Of a DNA stretch of 11,003 nucleotides, positions 1 to 6,454 are shown piece after piece. The DNA is taken from positions 1 to 11,003 of the forward strand of contig JAITJP010000277.1 of the NCBI GenBank assembly GCA_031278835.1, written 5' to 3'. Position 1 is the first letter of the stretch, and every line of letters starts with the position of its first letter. The notes below the pieces were generated by a model. The model saw nothing but the letters and a program-made list of their open reading frames with translations, was not told where the DNA came from and did not search any database. Position numbers and translations under genes: made by a program. This DNA comes from Deltaproteobacteria bacterium. GTDB lineage: Bacteria > Desulfobacterota > Desulfarculia > Adiutricales > Adiutricaceae.

Positions 1-148
1 GGGGCCAATTAATGTTCGCGAAAACCGGGTTCAACCGGGGGCCAATTAATGTTCGCGAAAAACGGGATCAACCGGGGGCCAATTAATCTTTGCGAAAAAC
101 GGGATCAACAAGGGGCCAAATAATCTTCGCGGAAAATGTCTTAAAAAG
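1..148. repeat. 37-bp tandem repeat, four units, upstream of ABC transporter gene
   Basis: Four head-to-tail units start at 1, 38, 75 and 112, each exactly 37 bp. Each unit begins GGGGCCAAWTAAT, then has a TTCGCGAA-like palindromic core, then an AAAAMCGGGWTCAAC tail. Units 1 and 2 differ at only two positions. Unit 3 has a few changes, and unit 4 keeps the front half and then diverges toward the start of the gene at 161. The period is not a multiple of three and the units contain TAA in frame, so this is not coding. There are no unique spacers, so it is not a CRISPR array. The array may continue to the left of the window. It could be an iterated operator or a neutral minisatellite; nothing in the sequence decides. 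Confidence 0.85.
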
Positions 149-160
149 GGCTGGTGATTA

Positions 161-1093
161 ATGTTTGAAGAAAACGGGGCCATTTTAACGGTCGAAAACC
201 TCATCATTCGTTTTAGCCGTTACGAAAAGGGGCTTAGAAAAACCGACCTGGTGGTCATAAATGGACTGGACGTTTCCGTTGGCCACTCGGAACTTGTGGC
301 CGTGGTGGGCTCAAGCGGCAGCGGCAAGAGTTTATTGGCCCACACCCTTTTGGGCATCTTGCCCTCAAATTGCGGGGCCTCGGGCACCATAAAATTTATG
401 GGCGAGCTTTTGGACCGGGAAAAAATAGGCCAATTGCGGGGCAAGCAAATAGTCCTGGTGCCCCAAAGCGTGACCTATCTCGATCCCTTAAAAAAAGTCG
501 GGCCACAAGTTAGAAACGACAAAAACGATGCCCCATCAATCGCGGCCCAAGAAAAACTCTTTGACTACTACGGACTAAAAAAGGAAACGGCCCTGCTCTA
601 CCCCTTTGAGCTCTCCGGAGGCATGGCTCGAAGGGTCCTTTTGTCGGCGGCCATGATGGAGACCCCCAAACTAATCATCGCCGATGAACCAACCCCGGGC
701 TTGCACCTCTCGGCCGCCAAAAAAGCCATGCTTCATTTTCGTAATTTCGCCGACCAGGGTAACGGGGTGCTCCTAATCACCCATGATTTGGAATTGGCCC
801 TGGAAGTGGCCGACAAAATCGCCGTTTTTTACGCCGGCACCACCGTGGAGGTGGCCCCGGTCAAAGACTTCCAGTCGGCCGAGACCTTAAGACATCCCTA
901 TACCAAAGCCCTTTGGCAGGCCCTGCCCCAAAATGGTTTTAAATCCTATCCCGGCACCCAGCCCTACGCCGGAGACGATCTCAAGGGCTGCCCTTTTGCC
1001 GAGCGCTGCCAAACCGTTTCCGAGGCTTGCCATGGCTTCATTCCCTCCCGAGAGCTGCGAGGGGGCCTGGTCCGCTGCCACGCCGCCACTTAA
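161..1093 (+). CDS. Dpp/Opp/Nik-type ABC importer ATP-binding protein (D subunit)
   Basis: A 310-aa cytoplasmic ATPase that would drive uptake of peptides, nickel or a metal chelate with a partner ATPase. Visible motifs are Walker A GSSGSGKS (50-57), Q-loop Q102, signature LSGGM (151-155), Walker B LIIADEPT (171-178, catalytic E176) and switch H208. The C-terminal extension has the oligo_HPY pattern, with cysteines 277, 283, 290 and 306; this arrangement holds an Fe-S cluster in some Opp/Dpp D subunits. The D-loop reads PGLH where SALD is usual, a variant I associate with a subset of this family. The ATG at 161 has only a modest GGTGA/AAAGGG upstream. The second ATPase follows 152 nt downstream; permease and binding-protein genes are presumably to the left. 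The substrate cannot be assigned from this subunit. Confidence 0.93.
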   Translation: MFEENGAILTVENLIIRFSRYEKGLRKTDLVVINGLDVSVGHSELVAVVGSSGSGKSLLAHTLLGILPSNCGASGTIKFMGELLDREKIGQLRGKQIVLVPQSVTYLDPLKKVGPQVRNDKNDAPSIAAQEKLFDYYGLKKETALLYPFELSGGMARRVLLSAAMMETPKLIIADEPTPGLHLSAAKKAMLHFRNFADQGNGVLLITHDLELALEVADKIAVFYAGTTVEVAPVKDFQSAETLRHPYTKALWQALPQNGFKSYPGTQPYAGDDLKGCPFAERCQTVSEACHGFIPSRELRGGLVRCHAAT

Positions 1094-1245
1094 AAAAAAA
1101 CGAAAAAATCAAAGCCAGGAGGCCAGAGCCTGGTCAAGTAAAAACACAAAAAACAAACTAGCCTACCAAAAAAACGAAAAATGGTTTTTTTATGGCGATT
1201 TCGCTTTGGCCCTTTTCCCATCAGGGCTAGGCCCTTTGGTGACTT

Positions 1246-1860
1246 ATGAAACTTGAAGCCAAGAATTTAAACTTCGCTTATTCCAAAAATAAAGTAATCC
1301 TAAACGATTTTAGCTTGTCAATTGACAGCCATGAAAGACTGGGAATTACCGCTCCCAGCGGTGGCGGCAAAACCACCTTGTGCCGAATCCTGGCCGGCTA
1401 CCTCAAACCCCAGTCAGGGCAAATCTTACTCGATGGTGAGCCCCTGGCCAATCACAACGGCTATTGCCCCATTCAGATGATTTGGCAGCATCCGGAAAAC
1501 TCCGTTAATCCCAGACTGCGCATCAAACAAACCCTCCAGGAAGGCGACCACATAGACGACAGAATAATCGAAGGCTTGGGTATAGAACCGGCTTGGTTTA
1601 ACCGCTTTCCTGGAGAACTCTCTGGCGGCGAGATTCAAAGATTTTGCATCGCCCGGGCCCTGGGTCAAAAAACCCGTTTTTTGATTGCCGACGAAATTAC
1701 CACCATGCTCGATCTCATCACCCAAACCCAAATTTGGTCTTTCCTTTTGGCCGAGGTGGAATTTAGGGGCATTGGCCTAATCGCCGTCACCCACAGCGAT
1801 CCCCTAATGGAACTCGTTTCCACCCGCGCCGTGGCCGTTCTTAGAAAACCCACCACCTAG
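1246..1860 (+). CDS. Dpp/Opp/Nik-type ABC importer ATP-binding protein (F/E subunit), short form
   Basis: A 204-aa ABC ATPase, the expected heterodimer partner of the protein encoded at 161-1093. It has a Walker A at 36-43 (APSGGGKT, the first glycine replaced by alanine), Q-loop WQHPE (Q81), signature LSGGE (125-129), Walker B FLIADE (145-150, catalytic E150) and switch H183. It stops soon after the H-loop and lacks the C-terminal oligo_HPY extension of DppF/OppF, so it is 60-120 residues shorter than those and nearer the minimal NikE size. The catalytic residues are present, so I read it as functional rather than broken. The start ATG follows a weak GGTG. The 152-nt gap from the upstream gene is A-rich with a small hairpin but no clear terminator, so co-transcription is likely. 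Confidence 0.9.
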   Translation: MKLEAKNLNFAYSKNKVILNDFSLSIDSHERLGITAPSGGGKTTLCRILAGYLKPQSGQILLDGEPLANHNGYCPIQMIWQHPENSVNPRLRIKQTLQEGDHIDDRIIEGLGIEPAWFNRFPGELSGGEIQRFCIARALGQKTRFLIADEITTMLDLITQTQIWSFLLAEVEFRGIGLIAVTHSDPLMELVSTRAVAVLRKPTT

Positions 1861-1885
1861 CCGCGTTTTTTTTCCTGACCCCAAG

Positions 1886-1921
1886 AAGCTATTTAAAAGC
1901 CCAAGGCCTTTTAAATGGCTT
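1886..1921. other. Hairpin downstream of the ABC ATPase gene
   Basis: AAGCTATTTAAAAGCC pairs with GGCCTTTTAAATGGCTT around a short loop, with one mismatch and one bulge. No T-tract follows, so it is more likely an mRNA 3' stabilising stem than an intrinsic terminator. Confidence 0.5.
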
Positions 1922-2056
1922 AGCCCCGCCTTGGTCACCCTGCTCCTTTGGCCCTTTTGTTTTATTTTCTCCAGGGCCGGCCTGGCCCAAAAGCCCCAGC
2001 CCACCAGGCCCAAAGCCAAAAACCAATCAACCCTTCCCTTAGGCCCGGCCGCTTTT

Positions 2057-2089
2057 CCAAAAGGCCTTTTCCCGAAAAGGCCTTTTTGG
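2057..2089. terminator. Possible bidirectional terminator-like inverted repeat
   Basis: Two copies of the self-complementary AAAAGGCCTTTT (2059-2070 and 2075-2086) flank CCCG and can fold into a stem of about 14 bp with CC/GG ends. A and T runs lie on the two sides of the GGCC core, so it could act weakly on either strand. No gene lies close on its left except the ABC ATPase, about 200 nt away. Confidence 0.35.
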
Positions 2090-2247
2090 GCCATGGTCTT
2101 TAAAGGGCCGCTAGGGGGTCTAGGAGGCTTGGGCGATCAGGGCTGGATAGTTTTATTGGATTTGGTCGAGAAAGGCCGTCACGGGTCGATTTGGGGCCTT
2201 TACGGGGCAATTGACCGGGGGGCTGAGAGTCGAGTTTTGGTAAAATG

Positions 2248-2340
2248 TTTTCTGGCCGCCTTGGCTCACCCGGGGAGCGGCGGTATTTTTTTTCTGGGCG
2301 CCTTGGCTCACCCGGGGGGCCAATGAAATTTTTTTCTGGC
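2248..2340. repeat. 42-bp tandem repeat, two copies plus a partial third
   Basis: The block TTTTCTGGSCGCCTTGGCTCACCCGGGG recurs with a 42-bp period (CTGG at 2252, 2294 and 2336); the third copy keeps only the front. The period equals 14 codons, but the frames crossing it have only TTG starts and no good ribosome site. The second copy runs into GGGGCCAATGAA, which resembles the start of the 37-bp unit at positions 1-148. Confidence 0.7.
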
Positions 2341-2518
2341 CGTGGGGGGTTAGGCGCGTTACAATTCAAGAAAGAACCCTAAGTCAGGGTTTGGTGGCAA
2401 TTTCGGCACATTTTGGTTAGGTAATTTTTAGACAATCGAAACTTTCAAAAAACTTAATACGTTAAAGAACTGACTTTTCCCTGGTTGGTTGTGACAACGA
2501 GGGTTGAAAAACGGCTCC

Positions 2519-2562
2519 TTGCCTTAAACGTAATTATGTTATGATTAAAAGTGAAAGGAAGG
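2519..2562 (+). promoter_or_regulatory. Putative promoter and ribosome binding site of gpmI
   Basis: TTGCCT (2519-2524) and TATGAT (2540-2545) make a possible sigma70 pair with a short 15-bp spacer. AGGAAGG (2556-2562) is a strong Shine-Dalgarno sequence 7 nt before the ATG at 2570 and fixes that start. The ribosome site is certain; the promoter is plausible. Confidence 0.5.
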
Positions 2563-2569
2563 TATTTTT

Positions 2570-4132
2570 ATGACCAGGCCCGCGTGTCTTATTATCCGAG
2601 ATGGTTGGGGTCACCGAGAGGAGATTAAAGGTAACGCCGTTTTGGCGGCCAAGAGGCCCTTTATTTCATCATTGTTGGCCAACAAGGACAATTGGGTCCT
2701 GTTGGAAGCGGCCGGAGAACCGGTGGGTTTGCCCGACGGTTATCAAGGCTCAAGCGAGGTCGGCCATCTAAACATGGGGGCCGGCCGAATCGTTATCCAG
2801 GAACTTAAACGCATTGACGACGGGCTTAGGGACGGAAGTTTTTTCCAGATCCCCAATTGGCGAGTTCTCATGGATAACTGGATCCAAAATAAGTCCACTC
2901 TTCACCTGTTGGGCCTGCTCCAGGACGAAGGCGTCCACGCCCACCAAGAGCATTTGTTTAAGATCATGCGCCAAGCCCGCCGGGAATACCCCGAAGGCGC
3001 CCTGGTCATCCACCCGTTTTTGGACGGCCGGGATACCCCGCCCCGGTCCAGTCCGCAGTTTTTGGCCAAACTCCTTTTGGTCATGAAAGAAGTGGGCCGG
3101 GCCGAGATTGGCACCATGATGGGCCGCTACTACGCCATGGATCGTAGCCGCGACTGGCGGCTGATCGATCTATCCTACCAGGCCCTGGTCCAGGCCAAGG
3201 GAGCGCCTTTTTCCGGGGATCCCGCCCAGACCGTGGAGCGCTGCTGGGAGACGGAAAAAACCCCGGACGGCTTTGACATGGTTGACGAGTATATCCCGCC
3301 CTTGGTCAGGGAGGGTTACCAGGGCATGAAAGACGGCGATTGCGTGATTCACACCAACTTCCGTCAGGACCGAGCCATTGAACTGACCCAAGCCTTTGTT
3401 GATGACAATTACCCGGGCCAAAGGGCGGCCCGGCCCAAGCTTACTTACCTGGGCTTAACCCGCTACTATGATGAGTTTCAGTCCTACCTACTGGGACCCA
3501 TGGGCGGCGACGAAGGCATGCCCCATTTACTTGGCGAAATCGTTTCCTCGGCCGGGCTAAGGCAGCTCCGGTTAGCCGAGACCCAAAAATTTCGCCACGT
3601 CACCAGTTTTTTTAACGGCAAATCGACCAAGCCCTTTCCCCATGAAGATCAAATCGAGGTCAAGGGCCGCTTTGACCCGGCCACCTTTGCCAGTCACCCC
3701 GAGATGGAAGCCTATATCCTGACCAAACTTTTTCTGGATCAATACTTGCCGCAAAACTACCCCCTAATCGTCATAAACTACGCCAATTGTGACATGGTCG
3801 GACACACCGGAGTCATGGAAGCGGCCACCAAGGCCGTGGAGGTGGTCGACGAGTGTTTAGGCCAAATCGTCCCGGCCATGGTTGACAAGGGTTACCAAGT
3901 GCTGATCTCGGCCGATCACGGTAACGCCGAGGAGATGATCGATATCCAAACCGGCCTGGTCAAAACCAGTCACACGCTTTTTCCGGTCGAGTGTATTTAC
4001 GTGGCCAAAGAGCCCGTCTCCAAGCTCTCCGGCAAAAACGGCAAGCTCTCTGACTTGGCCCCAACCATCCTAAAACTCATGGGTCTGCCCATCCCCGAGG
4101 CCATGACCGCCAATAACCTGTTAATCGATTAA
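2570..4132 (+). CDS. gpmI: 2,3-bisphosphoglycerate-independent phosphoglycerate mutase
   Basis: Interconverts 3- and 2-phosphoglycerate in glycolysis and gluconeogenesis using two Mn ions and a phosphoserine intermediate, without 2,3-bisphosphoglycerate. The 520-aa length is normal for the family. Visible motifs are the metal ligand D11 in RDGWG, the catalytic serine S62 in SSEVGHLNMGAGRI, H123, LDGRDTPP (151-158), GRYYAMDRSRDW (185-196), HVTSFFNG (343-350), the metal site DMVGHTG (408-414), SADHGNAE (447-454) and H468. All key residues are present. The ATG is preceded by AGGAAGG at good spacing. The gene stands alone between a long spacer and a strong terminator, so it is probably monocistronic. 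No neighbour is obviously linked to its function. Confidence 0.98.
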   Translation: MTRPACLIIRDGWGHREEIKGNAVLAAKRPFISSLLANKDNWVLLEAAGEPVGLPDGYQGSSEVGHLNMGAGRIVIQELKRIDDGLRDGSFFQIPNWRVLMDNWIQNKSTLHLLGLLQDEGVHAHQEHLFKIMRQARREYPEGALVIHPFLDGRDTPPRSSPQFLAKLLLVMKEVGRAEIGTMMGRYYAMDRSRDWRLIDLSYQALVQAKGAPFSGDPAQTVERCWETEKTPDGFDMVDEYIPPLVREGYQGMKDGDCVIHTNFRQDRAIELTQAFVDDNYPGQRAARPKLTYLGLTRYYDEFQSYLLGPMGGDEGMPHLLGEIVSSAGLRQLRLAETQKFRHVTSFFNGKSTKPFPHEDQIEVKGRFDPATFASHPEMEAYILTKLFLDQYLPQNYPLIVINYANCDMVGHTGVMEAATKAVEVVDECLGQIVPAMVDKGYQVLISADHGNAEEMIDIQTGLVKTSHTLFPVECIYVAKEPVSKLSGKNGKLSDLAPTILKLMGLPIPEAMTANNLLID

Positions 4133-4136
4133 CTAA

Positions 4137-4201
4137 GCCAAAAAAAAATCACCCGGCTTTTTCTCGGCCAAGGCCGGAAGATCCCGGGTGATTTTTTTGG
4201 C
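4137..4201 (+). terminator. Intrinsic terminator of gpmI
   Basis: GCCAAAAAAA(AA)TCACCCGG pairs with CCGGGTGATTTTTTTGGC, a stem of about 18 bp with a T-run on the 3' side. A smaller CGGCC/GGCCG hairpin sits in the loop at 4165-4176. It starts 4 nt after the gpmI stop codon and its symmetry would let it work on both strands. Confidence 0.88.
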
Positions 4202-4525
4202 TTTTGTTTCCAGGGTCCCCGTCTGGCTTGACCGACCGGGCTTTCCCGGCCCCGGGCCGGCCCGGCCAGCCCCAAAAAAAACTCCCGCCAAAACTTGCCC
4301 GAAAACTTCCTAGCAGCTCAATCTTACTATCTATTTTCCTCTAATTATCTACCTTAAAGAAACAAAATTTTTATAAATTTAGAGAAACAAGTTATCTATC
4401 TAAAAACAGAAAAAGTTCTTGTCTAAAATTATTTCGTATAATTCGAGGATTAAGTCTTTAGTGAATAACTTCCCAGGGCTCTAGGAATTTTTTTACTGGA
4501 CTGTAAGATAACGAAGATAAGTTTC
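4202..4525. other. Intergenic GC-rich then AT-rich segment
   Basis: No gene seen. Positions 4210-4275 are dense in GGCC/CCGG and ambiguous in folding. From about 4318 the composition drops sharply to very AT-rich DNA. The motif AGAAACAA occurs twice, about 30 nt apart (near 4359 and 4383). Confidence 0.5.
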
Positions 4526-4554
4526 TTGACAACAAATATTATTTTTGATAAGCT
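4526..4554 (+). promoter_or_regulatory. Strong extended -10 promoter upstream of the IS630-like HTH gene
   Basis: A consensus TTGACA (4526-4531), a 17-bp spacer and TAAGCT (4549-4554), preceded by TG one base away (4546-4547), giving an extended -10. Predicted transcription starts near 4561, so the gene at 4840 would have a leader of about 280 nt. Confidence 0.6.
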
Positions 4555-4560
4555 AAGCGG

Positions 4561-4626
4561 CATAGCTAGTAGGCTTGGCTATGGAGACTCATAATTAAAA
4601 TGGTTTTACATAAAGCCCAAAGCCAT
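4561..4626 (+). other. Two hairpins at the start of the predicted leader
   Basis: CATAGC (4561-4566) pairs perfectly with GCTATG (4578-4583). ATGGTTTT (4600-4607) pairs with AAAGCCAT (4619-4626) with one G-U pair. Both lie directly after the predicted transcription start. They could be a 5' leader structure or a small RNA; no known riboswitch was recognised. Confidence 0.4.
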
Positions 4627-4660
4627 CTAAAATTTTCATATAAAATATAAAAAATTTTTG

Positions 4661-4730
4661 TAAATATCTTTTTATAGTTTTTTTAAAATAAACTTAAAAA
4701 AACATCTATAAATAAAACTAAAGATATTTA
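4661..4730. repeat. 70-bp nested AT-only inverted repeat
   Basis: TAAATATCTTT (4661-4671) is an exact reverse complement of AAAGATATTTA (4720-4730). Inside it, TTATAG (4672-4677) can pair with CTATAA (4706-4711) and T7 (4678-4684) with A7 (4696-4702). The result is a long, nearly pure A+T hairpin or cruciform candidate with an asymmetric internal loop. Confidence 0.65.
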
Positions 4731-4743
4731 TTTGACTCAGGCT

Positions 4744-4811
4744 TTTAAGGGGACTTTCCCAAAAAAACTGCCCTTAAACGACTTTACAGCCCCAGGTTTT
4801 TTTAGACCTGG
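4744..4811 (+). other. Two further perfect inverted repeats before the HTH gene
   Basis: TTTAAGGG (4744-4751) matches CCCTTAAA (4771-4778). CCAGGT (4792-4797) matches ACCTGG (4806-4811) around an 8-nt T-rich loop. Both lie between the AT dyad and the ribosome site of the gene at 4840. They could be operators, leader hairpins or remains of an IS end. Confidence 0.5.
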
Positions 4812-4839
4812 AATCCGGATTTTTGAAAGAGACTTTGCC

Positions 4840-5310
4840 ATGCGCGTCATAGACATCGTCAGGTTGACTCCCGAGCACCTAAATGAACTAAACCAAATCG
4901 TGAGCCAAGGTCGGCCCCGCTCCAGAAAGGTCCTTTTGGCCATGGCCCTGATTTGGCTGGATTGCGCCAAAAACGGTCCGGGCTTAACCGACAAACACGT
5001 ATCCGAGACCCTGGGTCTTAGCCTCAAAACCCTGGCCGACCTGAAAAAACACTACCACCAAGGCGGCCCCAGCCACGCCGTAAACCATACCCCGCCCGAA
5101 AATCAAATCTTAAACCGGACCAAGATTAACCCGCCCTTTGAAGAAAAACTTATCGCCCTGGCCAATAGCCAAGCCCCCGGCGGCCGGGAACGCTGGTCGG
5201 TCCGGCTTTTGGCTCAAAAGGCCACCGAGCTTCAATTAATCGACTCCATTTCCCACATGACCGTCCACCGGCTGCTTAAAAAACACAATTTCAACTTAGC
5301 CGAAAACTAG
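4840..5310 (+). CDS. IS630-type transposase N-terminal (helix-turn-helix) half, stand-alone
   Basis: A 156-aa protein matching the first half of IS630/Tc1-mariner-type transposases. An N-terminal HTH region (about residues 10-70, with LTDKHVSETLGLSLKTLADL typical of the recognition unit) is followed by a second winged-helix segment (about 100-152: GGRERWSVRLLAQKA, then SISHMTVHRLLKKH). The DDE catalytic half that normally follows is absent, and a terminator starts about 28 nt after the stop. I chose the ATG at 4840 because GAAAGAG lies 8 nt upstream; a TTG at 4732 would add 36 residues that look unlike the family. Codon use resembles the neighbours. It is either a decayed IS fragment with an intact frame or a retained DNA-binding protein. 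Confidence 0.75.
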   Translation: MRVIDIVRLTPEHLNELNQIVSQGRPRSRKVLLAMALIWLDCAKNGPGLTDKHVSETLGLSLKTLADLKKHYHQGGPSHAVNHTPPENQILNRTKINPPFEEKLIALANSQAPGGRERWSVRLLAQKATELQLIDSISHMTVHRLLKKHNFNLAEN

Positions 5311-5338
5311 GCCCATTTTTCGGCGGGTAAAAAACATG

Positions 5339-5375
5339 AAAAAAGCCGCTCCTTTTTTGGGGAGCGGCTTTTTTT
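5339..5375. terminator. Bidirectional intrinsic terminator between converging genes
   Basis: AAAAAAGCCGCTCC (5339-5352) pairs with GGAGCGGCTTTTTT around an 8-nt loop. It has T-runs in both directions, so it serves the rightward HTH gene and the leftward nadA. Confidence 0.92.
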
Positions 5376-5385
5376 AATTTTTTAG

Positions 5386-6324
5386 TTAATCCCTGGGCAC
5401 GGCCATCATGCGATCCACGGCCCTAAGGGCCGGAAGCCTGATTTCCTCGGGCACCTTTATGATTGGATCCATATTTTCCAGGGCTGAAATGATATCATCC
5501 AAGGAGTTTTTCTTCATGTTTGGGCAGATCATGGCCGTCTTGGGCGTGTAAAAGATCTTGCCGGGATTGTTTTTACGGATGGGATGGAGGACCCCTTCCT
5601 CGGTTAAGACGATAAATTCTTTTTTGGGACTATCGGCCACTCTTTTTATTATGCCGCTGGTGGAACCAATAAAGTGAGCTTCTCTTAAGATCTTGGGCTG
5701 ACATTCCGGGTGAGCCAGAACCTCGGCCTCGGGATGGGCCTCTTTGAGGGCCATGATCTCGGCCAAGTTTAGGCGGTGATGGGTGGGGCAAAAGCCTGGC
5801 CAGGTCAAGATTTCCTTTTCCGGGGTAAACTTTTGGGCGTGGATGGCCAAGTTTTTATCCGGGGTCATTAAAATGGTCTTTGAGGGCAGGGATCTTAAAA
5901 CGGCCACGACATTGGCCGAGGTGCAGCAAATGTCGCTTAAGGCTTTGACGGCGGCCGGGGAATTAACGTAGGTGAGAACGGGCACCCCGTTTAATTCTTT
6001 TTTTCTGGCGGCCAGGGCCTCGTAAGTAATCATGTCGGCCATGGGGCAGCCGGCCTCAATGTTGGCCAAAATAACCGTCTTTTCGGGGCAAAGGATACTG
6101 GCCGTTTCGGCCATGAAATGAACCCCGCAAAAAATTATGACCTTGGCCGGATTGCGGGCGGCTTCCTGGGACAGACCAAGGGAGTCACCCACGAAATGGG
6201 CCACCTCATGAATCTCAGGCCGACAGTAATAATGGGACAAAATGACCGCCTGACGTTTTGCGACCAACTGGTCTATGGTCGCCTGGACGTCAGCGGGAAC
6301 GACAGGGGGGGCGTAATCTGCCAT
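5386..6324 (-). CDS. nadA: Quinolinate synthase
   Basis: Condenses iminoaspartate (from NadB) with dihydroxyacetone phosphate to quinolinate, the first committed part of de novo NAD synthesis; it needs an O2-sensitive [4Fe-4S] cluster. Numbering from the upstream TTG at 6342 (318 aa), the three cluster cysteines of the family appear as C85 (ILCPEK), C185 (WPGFCPTHHR) and C273 (MICPNM). Other motifs are SHYYCRPEIHE (36-46), GDSLGLS (52-58), ANIEAGCPMAD (93-103), YVNSPAAVKA (125-134) and GSTSGII (226-232). I prefer the ATG at 6324 (312 aa) because the TTG lies directly against its only Shine-Dalgarno-like AGAGG. nadB and nadC are not in the window. It is last in a leftward group, 130 nt after the LolA-like gene, and ends at a bidirectional terminator. 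Confidence 0.96.
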   Translation of the reverse strand: MADYAPPVVPADVQATIDQLVAKRQAVILSHYYCRPEIHEVAHFVGDSLGLSQEAARNPAKVIIFCGVHFMAETASILCPEKTVILANIEAGCPMADMITYEALAARKKELNGVPVLTYVNSPAAVKALSDICCTSANVVAVLRSLPSKTILMTPDKNLAIHAQKFTPEKEILTWPGFCPTHHRLNLAEIMALKEAHPEAEVLAHPECQPKILREAHFIGSTSGIIKRVADSPKKEFIVLTEEGVLHPIRKNNPGKIFYTPKTAMICPNMKKNSLDDIISALENMDPIIKVPEEIRLPALRAVDRMMAVPRD

Positions 6325-6405
6325 AATATTTACCCAAGCCAACCTCTGAAATAAGTCAAAGGCAGTAACGGCGCCTATATCGCGGAAACTGGCGATTTTA
6401 AGGTC

Positions 6406-6431
6406 CTTAAAAATTCATATGAATATTTAAG
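6406..6431. promoter_or_regulatory. 26-bp near-perfect palindrome upstream of nadA
   Basis: CTTAAA-A-ATTCATATGAAT-A-TTTAAG is self-complementary over 26 bp except for one A/A pair; the 12-bp centre is perfect. It lies about 82 bp upstream of the nadA start and 24 bp past the LolA-like stop. It is too AT-rich to be a usual terminator, so an operator for a dimeric repressor of nadA is the most natural reading. Confidence 0.6.
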
Positions 6432-6454
6432 CCTGGCCGTTTTAAGAAAAAAAA

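Larger units (their letters stand above)
1861..2569. other. Intergenic region of about 700 bp with hairpins and repeats
   Basis: No convincing gene. It contains an imperfect 36-nt hairpin just after the ABC gene, a double AAAAGGCCTTTT inverted repeat, a 42-bp tandem repeat, a 6-bp perfect hairpin at 2375-2391 (AACCCT/AGGGTT) and the promoter/RBS of gpmI. One plus-strand frame stays open from 1808 to 2326 and encodes a signal-peptide-like stretch (basic, then LLLWPFCFIF, then AGLAQ), but it has only a TTG start at 1931 with no ribosome site and a low-complexity remainder. I do not call it a gene. Confidence 0.6.

Noticed and set aside
1..148. CRISPR array
   Set aside because: Units are directly adjacent with no unique spacers, and the 37-bp period is the whole repeat.
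933..1256. 107-residue plus-strand open frame bridging the two ABC genes
   Set aside because: Mostly an out-of-frame reading of the first ATPase's C-terminus with a lysine-rich tail from the A-rich spacer.
4732..4839. Longer TTG start for the IS630-like protein
   Set aside because: The added 36 residues do not resemble the family, no Shine-Dalgarno precedes the TTG, and the ATG at 4840 has one at good spacing.
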